Shown: one piece after another, positions 16,645-24,392 of the stretch
How positions within the stretch are numbered: position 1 is the stretch's first letter
Layout: the number at the start of each line of letters is the position of its first letter
Source: Sinomicrobium sp.
GTDB lineage: Bacteria > Bacteroidota > Bacteroidia > Flavobacteriales > Flavobacteriaceae
Direction of reading: 5' to 3'
Assembly (NCBI GenBank): GCA_029266035.1
Contig: JAJUFH010000028.1
Location: forward strand, 1-37,425
Length of the DNA: 37,425 bases
The notes under the pieces: model-generated
Seen by the model: only the letters and a program-made list of their open reading frames with translations
Databases searched by the model: none
What the model was told of the DNA's origin: nothing
Program-made: the position numbers and the translations under genes

Positions 16645-17448
16645 TTACTCTCTGGTGTATCTGTTGTCCCTTTGGGTTCGAATGGTGTCTGTCTCGGCAA
16701 AATAGTCTATCATCGCATTGCGAATATGATAGTCTAACGGAGTAGAACTGAGAGCATCTAAGAAAAAATTCATATTGTCGCCCCCGTTCATCAAGTAGTC
16801 GGAGGTGGCGATATAATAGCTCCTATTCGGATCCAAAGGTTTTCCACCTACGAGAAATTCCTTAACAGCTCCTCTCTTGTCCAGTTTTATCTTAAACCCA
16901 CTGATGGGATGTGCTGTTTTGTTTTTTGCGAGATAAGCGACCATTTCTTTCATTTTGGCAGCCGTGAGTTCTTGTACTACCACAGAATTTTCGAAAGGCA
17001 TAATCTCGTAGCCGGTTCTGGCTGTAACATGACCGGAAGGAATTGGAGCTCTTATTCCTCCGAAGTTGAGAAGTACGCCGTCTACGTCTTTTCCGGTTCG
17101 GCGCTTGAAAATATCACTGGATTTTTGCATTACCACATCGGCCATCAGATTTCCGATAGCAGTGTTTAGTTCCCCGTCAGACTTGTCTAATTCAAAAGGA
17201 TTGTAAGCTAATGGGGCTTTTAGATCCTCGTCTATATGATCTCGATAGGGTTTGATATAGTTGTCTATGGTGTCGTTGGAAGAGAGCTTGTCACTGATGT
17301 TGATTTGTTTCCCCTCGATACGGAGAATTTGATTGTTTGTAACATCAGTTTCCTGTTTGCAGGATAAAAATAACAAAAAAGTTGTAAAAATAACAAAATG
17401 TGTTATTTTTATGTTATTAAGTTGTAGGTTATCGATGTTTTTGTGCAT
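16645..17448 (-). CDS. 5'-nucleotidase C-terminal-domain lipoprotein
   Basis: A 267-residue protein with a lipoprotein signal ending FLLFLSC (Cys at about residue 30), then a 5'-nucleotidase C-terminal domain from about 95. Visible motifs are NLMADVVMQ, LNFGGIRAPIPSGHVT, YEIMPFENSVVV and YYIATSDYLMNGGDNM, the substrate-binding half of UshA/NT5E-like enzymes. In those enzymes this domain binds the nucleotide base, while the metal-dependent phosphoesterase half does the chemistry. Here there is no N-terminal metallophosphatase, and none is adjacent. The protein is probably surface or periplasmic and acts with a separately encoded phosphatase. Confidence 0.85.
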   Translation of the reverse strand: MHKNIDNLQLNNIKITHFVIFTTFLLFLSCKQETDVTNNQILRIEGKQINISDKLSSNDTIDNYIKPYRDHIDEDLKAPLAYNPFELDKSDGELNTAIGNLMADVVMQKSSDIFKRRTGKDVDGVLLNFGGIRAPIPSGHVTARTGYEIMPFENSVVVQELTAAKMKEMVAYLAKNKTAHPISGFKIKLDKRGAVKEFLVGGKPLDPNRSYYIATSDYLMNGGDNMNFFLDALSSTPLDYHIRNAMIDYFAETDTIRTQRDNRYTRE

Positions 17449-17466
17449 AGTAATGTGTTACATTTG
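17440..17466 (+). promoter_or_regulatory. Promoter for the DUF6913-like gene and dapA
   Basis: TTTG (17440-17443), a 15-base spacer and TACATTTG (17459-17466) lie 19 bases before the ATG at 17486. The element faces the oppositely oriented -7 site of the 5'-nucleotidase gene at 17472-17479. Confidence 0.5.
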
Positions 17467-17471
17467 CAGTA

Positions 17472-17505
17472 CAAAGCTAAGGTATATGTTTTTTGAGAAA
17501 TACAA
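17472..17505 (-). promoter_or_regulatory. Promoter for the 5'-nucleotidase-domain gene
   Basis: The minus strand shows TTG (17505-17503), a 23-base spacer and TAGCTTTG (17479-17472), 23 bases before the ATG at 17448. The -33 element lies inside the coding start of the divergent gene. Confidence 0.45.
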
Positions 17506-18012
17506 GGAGAAAGCTGCCTATAAAATTCTTAAAAAAAACTTTCACACTTTGCGTTAGGTGAAGGTGCTTTGCAAGAAAAGGGGATAGTGTCGGTGGCCTG
17601 TTTGGTCGATTTGGACGACTTTGACGATGTGGAAGCCTTATTGCAATTGTCGGATAGTTTGAATGTAGCTCGAGAGCAGTTTAGTATATTGGGATTTACC
17701 CGAAGCGACGAAGCTCGCGAAGAGATAAGGGATATTGTTGTGAGAAAGACCGATTTGGGATGGAGAGGTAAGATTCGTCACAAACAATATTCTGAAATGA
17801 AGGAAGGACACTACGACCTCTTGCTCAATTATTACGGTAGTTCTTGTCCGATTTTGGCACTGGTTTCTACAGAGGTAAGAAGTTCCTTTCGAGCCGGATT
17901 GCCTGGAGCTTACGAAAAACTAAACCATTTGACCGTCAATGTTAGTCCGGATAATTTTTCGGAGTTTAAAAAAGAGTTAGTAAAATATCTCATCATATTA
18001 AATAAGATATAG
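17486..18012 (+). CDS. DUF6913-like protein, split by a -1 frameshift at an A8 run
   Basis: Two frames together resemble the flavobacterial DUF6913 protein that often precedes dapA. The first begins at ATG 17486 ([17 protein letters not shown]) and stops at TAG 17555. The second, entered by a -1 shift at the eight-A run 17531-17538, continues [20 protein letters not shown] through to 18012. The joined product is about 175 residues. The site reads A-AAA-AAC in the first frame, a classic slippery heptamer. The alternatives are a one-base deletion, a sequencing error, or internal initiation at TTG 17569. dapA begins one base after the stop. Confidence 0.65.
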
Positions 18013-18013
18013 G

Positions 18014-18898
18014 ATGTCAAAATTCACTGGTACGGGGGTGGCGTTGATAACCCCGTTTAACGAAGATAAGAGCATAGATGTAGCCGCACTTGAGAGTGTG
18101 GTAAACCACTGTGTAGAAGGAGGAATTGATTATCTGGTAGTTTTAGGAACTACGGCAGAAAGCGCTACACTGAGTGCGGAGGAAAAGCAGTTGGTGAAGC
18201 AAACTGTGATCGACACCAATGCGGGGAGACTTCCGCTGATACTCGGGGTGGGAGGCAATAACACTGCAGAAGTAGTAAGCGAACTGAAAACCTCAGAGCT
18301 TTCCAATTTTGATGCTGTTCTCTCGGTGTCTCCCTATTACAACAAGCCTACACAAGAAGGAATATATCAGCATTTTAAAACCGTTGCAGAAGCCTCACCA
18401 ATACCGGTTATACTGTACAATGTTCCGGGGCGTACGGCCTCTAATATGCTGCCAAGTACGGTTTTGAGACTGGCTGAATTGGACAATATTATCGGCATAA
18501 AAGAAGCCGCTGGCGATATTGTTCAGGCCATGTATCTCATCAGGAATAAGCCCGAAGATTTCCTTGTGATATCGGGAGATGATATGATTACTTTGCCCAT
18601 GGTACTCGCAGGGGGAACAGGGGTTATTTCGGTAATAGGGCAGGGTTTTCCGGAACAGTTTTCTAGAATGGTACGTTTGGGACTCCAAGGAGATACCCGA
18701 GAAGCATACGATATTCACTACAGCCTGATGGAGGTTATAGACATGATTTTCGAGCAGGGCAATCCGGCTGGAATAAAGGCGGTGCTAAAGGCATTCGGTC
18801 TGTGTCGAGATACTGTGAGATTACCTCTGGTAAAGGCCGATAGCAACCTCCAAACTCGTATTGCAGCCTTTGTAGAGAAAAACGCAAAGTTGGTCTAG
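18014..18898 (+). CDS. dapA: 4-hydroxy-tetrahydrodipicolinate synthase
   Basis: A 294-residue class I aldolase that condenses pyruvate with aspartate semialdehyde, the entry to the lysine and diaminopimelate pathway. The Schiff-base lysine is Lys163 in GIKEAAGD. Tyr135 (YNVPGRT), Thr46/Thr47 (GTTAES) and Tyr109 (SPYYN) complete the catalytic triad and dimer contacts. The length and motifs are normal. It starts one base after the DUF6913-like stop, so its translation may depend on ribosomes that reach that stop, and therefore on passage of the frameshift site. Confidence 0.96.
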   Translation: MSKFTGTGVALITPFNEDKSIDVAALESVVNHCVEGGIDYLVVLGTTAESATLSAEEKQLVKQTVIDTNAGRLPLILGVGGNNTAEVVSELKTSELSNFDAVLSVSPYYNKPTQEGIYQHFKTVAEASPIPVILYNVPGRTASNMLPSTVLRLAELDNIIGIKEAAGDIVQAMYLIRNKPEDFLVISGDDMITLPMVLAGGTGVISVIGQGFPEQFSRMVRLGLQGDTREAYDIHYSLMEVIDMIFEQGNPAGIKAVLKAFGLCRDTVRLPLVKADSNLQTRIAAFVEKNAKLV

Positions 18899-19030
18899 GA
18901 AGGTATTTTGTCGGTAACCACAGCAAACCGATTCTTGTAGGGATAGGGGCCTAAATTTTAAAATTGCGATAAAATTAGTTCTTATTCTTTTCGGGAATAG
19001 GGTTAAATTGTATATTCGGCGACAATTAGT

Positions 19031-19060
19031 TTTGTATTATCCGATTATTGGCTAATTTTG
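19031..19060 (+). promoter_or_regulatory. Promoter for bamD-rpoZ-coaBC
   Basis: TTTG (19031-19034), an 18-base spacer and TAATTTTG (19053-19060) match the Bacteroidota consensus, about 70 bases upstream of the bamD ATG. An overlapping second match, TAGTTTTG at 19027-19034, may be an alternative -7 site. Confidence 0.6.
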
Positions 19061-19131
19061 CAGCTGAGTTTATCGGCTGATGCTGTATATGGTTTTGAGA
19101 TGAAAAACCGCTAAAAACCAGGTGATTATTG

Positions 19132-19926
19132 ATGAAAAGACTTTTATATATTGCAATTGTTGCTGCTTTGTCGGGGGCGTGTAGTGAATTCCAGAAAGCT
19201 CTAAAAAGCGAAGATGTCAAAGTAAAATACGATTTGGCAGAGAAACTCTATGAGGATGGAGATTACAAAAAAGCCAATCGACTCTTTGAACAGATTGTCC
19301 CCCAGTATGCCGGTAAACCACAAGGCGAAAGAGTAGTGTATTTTCACGCCAATTCCTATTATCAAACAAAAGATTACTACCTTGCAGCTTATCAGTTCGA
19401 CAGGTTTTCAAAGTCGTATCCGAGAAGTGATAAGGCAGAAGAGGCTGCGTTTCTCGGGGCGAAAAGTTATTATATGCTATCTCCTAAGTACAGCTTAGAT
19501 CAGACACAAACAAATACGGCATTAGATAAATTACAACTGTTTATAAACAGTTATCCGAATTCGGAATACTTGGACGATGCCAATGTTTTGATAAAGGAAT
19601 TGAGGTCAAAGCTGGAAAAAAAGGATTTGGAAGTTGCCAAGCAGTACAACCGAATCAAAGATTACAAGGCAGCAATCAAGTCTTTCGACAATTTTTTGTC
19701 TAATTATCCGGGAACAGTATACCGGGAAGAGGCTATGTACTATCGGATGTTGTCGTCGTACAACTTAGCTGTAAACAGTATATATGCTAGACAGGAAGAG
19801 CGTTATAATGATACTAAGGAAGCCTATAATACATTAAAGAGATACTATCCGGAAACGCAATACATTGATGAAGCCGACAAGATGATGGCTACAGTAGAAG
19901 AAGAATTAGAACAATTTAGCAAATAA
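19132..19926 (+). CDS. bamD: Outer-membrane assembly lipoprotein BamD
   Basis: A 264-residue lipoprotein of the BAM complex that inserts beta-barrel proteins into the outer membrane. The signal peptide ends in the lipobox LSGAC (Cys at about 17). The mature protein is built of TPR-like helices: LAEKLYEDGDYKKANRLFEQ, then repeated AAYQFDRFSKSYP- and YPNSEYLDDA-type units. I start at the ATG at 19132; a TTG immediately before it is not needed. It precedes rpoZ by 10 bases and coaBC follows, an arrangement usual in flavobacteria. Confidence 0.92.
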   Translation: MKRLLYIAIVAALSGACSEFQKALKSEDVKVKYDLAEKLYEDGDYKKANRLFEQIVPQYAGKPQGERVVYFHANSYYQTKDYYLAAYQFDRFSKSYPRSDKAEEAAFLGAKSYYMLSPKYSLDQTQTNTALDKLQLFINSYPNSEYLDDANVLIKELRSKLEKKDLEVAKQYNRIKDYKAAIKSFDNFLSNYPGTVYREEAMYYRMLSSYNLAVNSIYARQEERYNDTKEAYNTLKRYYPETQYIDEADKMMATVEEELEQFSK

Positions 19927-19936
19927 GAAGAGTGCA

Positions 19937-20263
19937 ATGAGCAATTTGAGAAAAACAGAAGCCCCGGTTTCTACCATTACCTTAGATAAGAATAAGATAG
20001 ATGCCCCTACAGAAAACATTTATGAGGCCATATCGATCATTGCCAAGAGGGCAACGCAGATCAATGCGGAGATCAAGAAAGAACTGATCGAAAAATTGGA
20101 GGAGTTTGCCACCTATACCGATAGCCTTGAGGAAATTTTTGAAAACAAAGAACAGATAGAAGTTTCTAAGTTTTATGAAAAACTTCCAAAACCTCACGCT
20201 ATGGCTGTAGAAGAATGGTTGAACGATAAGGTTTACTTCAGGGATACCGAAAAAGAAGCATAG
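19937..20263 (+). CDS. rpoZ: DNA-directed RNA polymerase omega subunit (Bacteroidota type)
   Basis: A 108-residue protein with the omega core ENIYEAISIIAKRATQIN at about 27-44. A helical, acidic extension (EKLEEFATYTDSLEEIFENK) follows, typical of the Bacteroidota version. Omega stabilises assembly of the polymerase beta' subunit. Placement between bamD and coaBC agrees, since omega commonly neighbours coaBC. The identification rests on this recognisable family pattern, since Bacteroidota omega diverges from the E. coli protein. Confidence 0.88.
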   Translation: MSNLRKTEAPVSTITLDKNKIDAPTENIYEAISIIAKRATQINAEIKKELIEKLEEFATYTDSLEEIFENKEQIEVSKFYEKLPKPHAMAVEEWLNDKVYFRDTEKEA

Positions 20264-20268
20264 TAAAG

Positions 20269-21492
20269 ATGTCAGTGTTAAGCGGCAAGAATATCCTTTT
20301 AGGCATTACCGGGGGCATTGCCGCTTATAAAACCGCTTTTCTCGTACGGCTTTTTGTAAAAGCCGGTGCAGAGGTTAGAGTGGTTATGACCGAAAATGCC
20401 AAGGAGTTTATTACTCCACTCACCCTGTCTACTCTGTCCAAAAACACCGTAATTTCTACCTTTACAGACGAAGAAAAGGAGGGGGAGTTATGGAACAATC
20501 ACGTCGAATTGGGGCTGTGGGCTGATTATATGATTGTAGCTCCGGCAACGGCCAATTCGATGGCCAAAATGGCTAATGGGGTTTCCGATAATTTTCTTCT
20601 CGCAACATATCTCTCAGCCAAATGTCCAGTGTATATCGCTCCTGCGATGGATTTGGATATGTATAAACACCCTTCTACTCGCAATACACTCCAAACCCTA
20701 CAGGAATTTGGCAATGTGATTATTCCCGCCGGCTTTGGAGAACTGGCTAGCGGACTTATAGGAGAAGGTCGTATGGCAGAGCCGGAAGAAATAGTGGCAT
20801 TTGTAGAAGATCATATCTCGTCGTCTTTGCCACTACGCGGTAAAAGAGTGCTGATTACGGCCGGACCTACATACGAAGCCATAGATCCGGTCCGCTTTAT
20901 CGGAAATCACTCGTCTGGAAAAATGGGAATAGCGCTCGCGCAAACTGCAGCCGATCTCGGCGCTGAGGTTACACTGGTATTAGGTCCCTCATCACTAAGT
21001 GTAGAGCACCCCCTGATCGATGTAGTAAACGTGGTGAGTGCAGAAGAGATGTACGTAGCAGCGCACCGCGTTTTTGAAGAGATGGATATTGCTATACTGG
21101 CCGCCGCCGTGTCTGATTACCGACCTTCCGTGGTTGCCGATAACAAGATTAAGAAAAAGGATGCTTCACTTACGCTGACTCTCGAACCGACCAAAGATAT
21201 TCTGGCTTCGTTGGGCGTTGTGAAAAAACAACAGTTCCTCGTGGGATTTGCACTGGAAACAGATCGCGAAACTGAAAATGCACTCGAAAAACTCAAGAGA
21301 AAAAATCTGGATGCTATAGTGCTGAACTCTATGAGAGATGAAGGAGCCGGTTTTGGAAAATCTACCAATAAGATTACTTTCATAGATAGAGAACAGCATA
21401 TCAAGGCCTTTGAACTGAAATCAAAGACAGAGGTAGCCCTCGATATTTTTAGCGAAATAGGACGGAGGATAGGTGTGGAGGTAACTTTTTAA
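20269..21492 (+). CDS. coaBC: Bifunctional CoaBC (phosphopantothenoylcysteine synthase/decarboxylase)
   Basis: A 407-residue coenzyme A biosynthesis enzyme. The N-terminal flavoprotein decarboxylase CoaC (about 1-180) shows GITGGIAAYK, the active-site His in NNHVELGLWAD, and the PAMDLDMYKHP clamp. The C-terminal synthetase CoaB (about 185-405) begins RGKRVLITAGPTYEAIDPVR, with GNHSSGKMG and the lysine-rich KIKKKD loop. The ATG lies 5 bases after the rpoZ stop, so the two are co-transcribed. All key motifs appear intact. Confidence 0.95.
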   Translation: MSVLSGKNILLGITGGIAAYKTAFLVRLFVKAGAEVRVVMTENAKEFITPLTLSTLSKNTVISTFTDEEKEGELWNNHVELGLWADYMIVAPATANSMAKMANGVSDNFLLATYLSAKCPVYIAPAMDLDMYKHPSTRNTLQTLQEFGNVIIPAGFGELASGLIGEGRMAEPEEIVAFVEDHISSSLPLRGKRVLITAGPTYEAIDPVRFIGNHSSGKMGIALAQTAADLGAEVTLVLGPSSLSVEHPLIDVVNVVSAEEMYVAAHRVFEEMDIAILAAAVSDYRPSVVADNKIKKKDASLTLTLEPTKDILASLGVVKKQQFLVGFALETDRETENALEKLKRKNLDAIVLNSMRDEGAGFGKSTNKITFIDREQHIKAFELKSKTEVALDIFSEIGRRIGVEVTF

Positions 21493-21499
21493 AATCAGT

Positions 21500-21712
21500 T
21501 TGCGCTCTCAAAAGTTAAATATTGCCACTACAGATTACGAAAGTGTTCAAAAGGCAGTTAAAAACATGAAAGTCAATGATTTTGAAGACGGACTGGAGTA
21601 TTACTCTGCACTGCAGTCTAGTTGTGGAGTAATTATTACCGAAGAGGTCGCTGATTTTTACTTTTCTGAGATTCCAGTTTATAATTCAACTTCTTTTTTA
21701 GAACTCTTTTAG
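21500..21712 (+). pseudogene. PIN-domain (VapC-like toxin) C-terminal remnant
   Basis: A frame of about 70 codons with no ATG near its beginning. Its sequence NDFEDGLEYYSAL, then IITEEVADFYFSEIPVY, matches the second half of PIN-domain ribonucleases, with acidic residues DFED and the late Asp in VADF. The N-terminal half with the first catalytic aspartate is missing, because coaBC occupies the space directly upstream. No antitoxin gene is adjacent. It is most simply a decayed toxin-antitoxin insertion between coaBC and porD, although expression of a short protein cannot be excluded. Confidence 0.6.
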
Positions 21713-21766
21713 AACGAGTAATATCCTTATAAAAAACAACGCGATAAAGGTTTTGACAGTTTTGTG

Positions 21767-21774
21767 TATCTTTG
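21767..21774 (+). promoter_or_regulatory. Candidate -7 element for porD
   Basis: TATCTTTG fits TAnnTTTG and lies about 50 bases before the porD ATG. The nearest TTTTG (21751-21755) is too close to serve as a normal -33 element. Confidence 0.35.
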
Positions 21775-21824
21775 TTTGTGTCAAATTTTTGTGTAAAATT
21801 CAGACCGATAAATTGTAAGCTGTT

Positions 21825-22751
21825 ATGTATAAACGACCCAATGTTGCACTGTTGAAAAAAAATGTGTTTTCACTGTGTTGCTGTTTGCTATTTCCTTTGT
21901 GTATATCGCTCTATGCACAGGAGCTCAATTGCAGAATTGTGGTCGATGCCGCTCAGGTAGCACAGAGCAATAAGCAGGTGTTTGAGACCTTGGAAAAAGC
22001 GCTCAACGAATTCGTAAACAAGACTAAATGGACCAACCGCGAGTACGCCCAACAGGAAAGGGTGAATTGCAGTATGTATATCACAATTACGGGTTATGAA
22101 TCCGATCGCTTCGGCGCCAATATACAGGTACAATCGTCAAGACCGGTTTACAATACCGCTTATGAGTCTCCCGTATTTAACTTTAGGGATACTGACTTCG
22201 ATTTTCAGTATATGGAGTTCCAGCCTTTGTACTTCAACCCTAATTCTTTCGAATCGAACTTGGTTTCGGTAGTCACTTATTACGTCTATGTTATTCTCGG
22301 ACTCGATGCCGATAGTTTTGCTCCAGAAGGAGGATCTGAATTCTACGCACAGGCTAGGAATATTGTAAATTTGGCACAAAGCGGAAATTTTTCAGGATGG
22401 AAGCAGACGGATGGCAATAAGAGCAGGTGGGGATTAATAGACAACTTACTGTCTAATCCTTTCAAGAGTTATCGCACTGCGCTGTACGAATATCACCGCA
22501 TGGGACTCGATAGGATGACCGACGATCCGGCTGCGGCAAAGGAGTCGATGGCCAGGTCGTTTAAATACCTCGAACGCGTCAATTCGACCAGACCTAATTC
22601 TTTTTTACTTCAGGTGTTTTTCGATGCTAAAAAAGACGAAATTATCAATGTGTTTTCCGATGGTCCTAAAGTGGATGTGGTAAGTCTTAAAAATTCGCTG
22701 AATAAAGTGGCCCCTGTTTACGCGAGTTCCTGGAACAATATCACTTTTTAG
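21825..22751 (+). CDS. porD: Type IX secretion system protein PorD (DUF4835)
   Basis: A 308-residue exported protein with a signal peptide (hydrophobic stretch about 15-31 ending LYAQ). The mature region is typical of DUF4835: QELNCRIVVDAAQV at the start, then NCSMYITITGYESDRF, DFQYMEFQPLYFNPNSF and a C-terminal NSFLLQVFFDAKKDE. This family is annotated as PorD, required for type IX secretion in Porphyromonas; the molecular role is not settled. Its position shortly after coaBC is usual for flavobacteria. The recN gene that often follows is absent, and the next gene is convergent 12 bases away. Confidence 0.85.
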   Translation: MYKRPNVALLKKNVFSLCCCLLFPLCISLYAQELNCRIVVDAAQVAQSNKQVFETLEKALNEFVNKTKWTNREYAQQERVNCSMYITITGYESDRFGANIQVQSSRPVYNTAYESPVFNFRDTDFDFQYMEFQPLYFNPNSFESNLVSVVTYYVYVILGLDADSFAPEGGSEFYAQARNIVNLAQSGNFSGWKQTDGNKSRWGLIDNLLSNPFKSYRTALYEYHRMGLDRMTDDPAAAKESMARSFKYLERVNSTRPNSFLLQVFFDAKKDEIINVFSDGPKVDVVSLKNSLNKVAPVYASSWNNITF

Positions 22752-22763
22752 CTATAAATAATT

Positions 22764-23645
22764 TTACTGCTTAGGAGCCTTGTCTTTGTGTTTCCACCTT
22801 CTGTGAGTCCAGAAATAGTATTCGGGTGCTTGGTGTATCTGTTTTTCTACTTCCTTTAGAAAGAGGTCGGTAATGCCGTAGTCGGGTACGGTTTTGGGTT
22901 CTGTACTCAAGGGTACAAAAGTAGCCTGATAATGTCCTCTTTTCCGTTTTTCTATGCGTAGGTATACCACCGCCAAGTCGGTGCGTTTTGCCAGTATTTC
23001 GGCTCCTACGTGAACCGGAACCTTGATCCCCATAAAATCCTGCCAGTAAAGGGCTTTGCTCGCCATGGGCGACTGATCGCTGAGAAAGGCGTAGATGGCG
23101 TGAATATTCTTTAGCTGGTTGCGGCGGATAACTCTGATGGTCTCTCTAGTCTCTATCAGTACAGTGCCAAATTTTCCTCTTATTTTTTTTACTAAACGAT
23201 CGAAATAAGGATTCCTGATTTGCTTGTATACCGCATAGCCTTCTGAAGAAACACTGGAGTTGAGAGAAACTGTCCACTCCCAACCTGCATAATGGGGAAA
23301 CATCAGTATAATGCTCTTTTGTTCTTCTATTTTTTTAAAAGTATCTAAATTGGTATATACAAATCGTTTATCAATTGTTTTTTGAGATGCGGTCAGCGTT
23401 TTTATCATTTCCAGAAAAAGGTCGGTCAGATGGTGGTAAAACTTTTTTTCAACGGCCAATCTTTCAGCAGGAGAGAGTTCTGGAAGAGCGAGTTTAATAT
23501 TGTTTCTCACCGTTTTTTTACGATAACCTACAAGTCGGTATACCACGATGTACAAGAAGTCAGACAAAAGGTATAACAATCGAAAGGGAAGCATAGAAAT
23601 ACACCACAGTAGGGGGTATGCGATTATAAAAACCAGAAGCTGCAT
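22764..23645 (-). CDS. Lipid A late acyltransferase family protein (LpxL/HtrB-like)
   Basis: About 293 residues from the ATG at 23645; the longer start at 23702 would cover the whole promoter region. One N-terminal membrane helix (MQLLVFIIAYPLLW) precedes an acyltransferase domain with the catalytic motif HYAGWE (an HX4E form, as in Bacteroidota homologues), then FLSDQSPM and a conserved EYYFWTHRRWK near the C-terminus. Such enzymes add secondary acyl chains to lipid A on the inner membrane; some homologues acylate other lipids. It diverges from the rhomboid gene through a symmetric promoter region and converges with porD. Confidence 0.85.
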   Translation of the reverse strand: MQLLVFIIAYPLLWCISMLPFRLLYLLSDFLYIVVYRLVGYRKKTVRNNIKLALPELSPAERLAVEKKFYHHLTDLFLEMIKTLTASQKTIDKRFVYTNLDTFKKIEEQKSIILMFPHYAGWEWTVSLNSSVSSEGYAVYKQIRNPYFDRLVKKIRGKFGTVLIETRETIRVIRRNQLKNIHAIYAFLSDQSPMASKALYWQDFMGIKVPVHVGAEILAKRTDLAVVYLRIEKRKRGHYQATFVPLSTEPKTVPDYGITDLFLKEVEKQIHQAPEYYFWTHRRWKHKDKAPKQ

Positions 23646-23667
23646 GACGATCTCGTAATATTTCCGG

Positions 23668-23685
23668 CAAATATAATTATATTTG
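23668..23685. promoter_or_regulatory. Palindromic bidirectional promoter core
   Basis: CAAATATAATTATATTTG is a perfect 18-base palindrome that holds one TATATTTG -7 element on each strand, pointing to the rhomboid gene (plus, ATG 28 bases away) and the acyltransferase gene (minus, ATG 23 bases away). Clear -33 elements are not visible on either side at the usual spacing. Confidence 0.55.
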
Positions 23686-23712
23686 GACACATAAGGTTTC
23701 AAACAGTATCAG

Positions 23713-24363
23713 ATGAGTGAACTTAACTTGGTAATGATTGCGGTAATTGCCGCCAACGTATTGGTGTCTATAAAAGGCTTTAACGACCCTTCATTTTTCG
23801 AACGTTACAAATTCCACATTCGTCCCATAAAGAGAGGAGAGCGATTGAGAATGCTTAGTTCGGGATTTCTACACGTCGATTTTACCCACCTTCTCTTCAA
23901 TATGTTTACCTTCTATTTTTTTGCCCCTGTGGTCATGTTTCACTTTAGCAATGTGCAATTTTTGGTTATATATCTCGCCAGCCTTCTTGCCGGTAATCTG
24001 CTGTCTTTTCAGTTTCACAAAAACGAGAGTGAATACAGTGCTGTAGGTGCTAGTGGGGCAGTAACAGGAATTATTTATTCGGCCATACTGCTCAATCCGG
24101 GCATGAGTCTTTACTTCTTTTTTATTCCCATTCCTATCCCGGCTTATCTCTTTGGAATAGGCTATTTGCTGTATTCTATTTACGGAATGAAAAACCGAGT
24201 GGGCAATATAGGGCATACCGCTCACTTTGGTGGTGCTGTAGGAGGCTATATACTCACCCTTGCATTTTATCCCGTACTAGCTGTACAGAATCCGCTTATG
24301 ACGGGTTTGTTGGCTCTTCCTATTGTGCTCTTGTACATACTGGGAAGAACCGGAAAGATATAG
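23713..24363 (+). CDS. Rhomboid-family intramembrane serine protease
   Basis: A 216-residue protein with about six membrane helices. The catalytic serine is Ser114 in GASGAVTG and the histidine is His171 in TAHFGGAVGG. An HLLFNMFTFYFF helix (about 59-70) carries the conserved His/Asn region. Rhomboids cleave transmembrane substrates within the inner membrane; the substrate here is unknown. The length is that of a minimal rhomboid without extra domains. The gene diverges from the acyltransferase gene and converges with the FMN glutamate-synthase-like gene 29 bases beyond its stop. Confidence 0.92.
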   Translation: MSELNLVMIAVIAANVLVSIKGFNDPSFFERYKFHIRPIKRGERLRMLSSGFLHVDFTHLLFNMFTFYFFAPVVMFHFSNVQFLVIYLASLLAGNLLSFQFHKNESEYSAVGASGAVTGIIYSAILLNPGMSLYFFFIPIPIPAYLFGIGYLLYSIYGMKNRVGNIGHTAHFGGAVGGYILTLAFYPVLAVQNPLMTGLLALPIVLLYILGRTGKI

Positions 24364-24392
24364 GTGAGTAAACGAATTTTTACCAGAAAAAT

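Noticed and set aside
17569-18012. Independent short gene starting at TTG 17569
   Set aside because: Family-like residues extend upstream of the TTG in the same frame, and a good ATG with promoter lies at 17486 in the other frame, so a frameshifted longer gene explains the sequence better.
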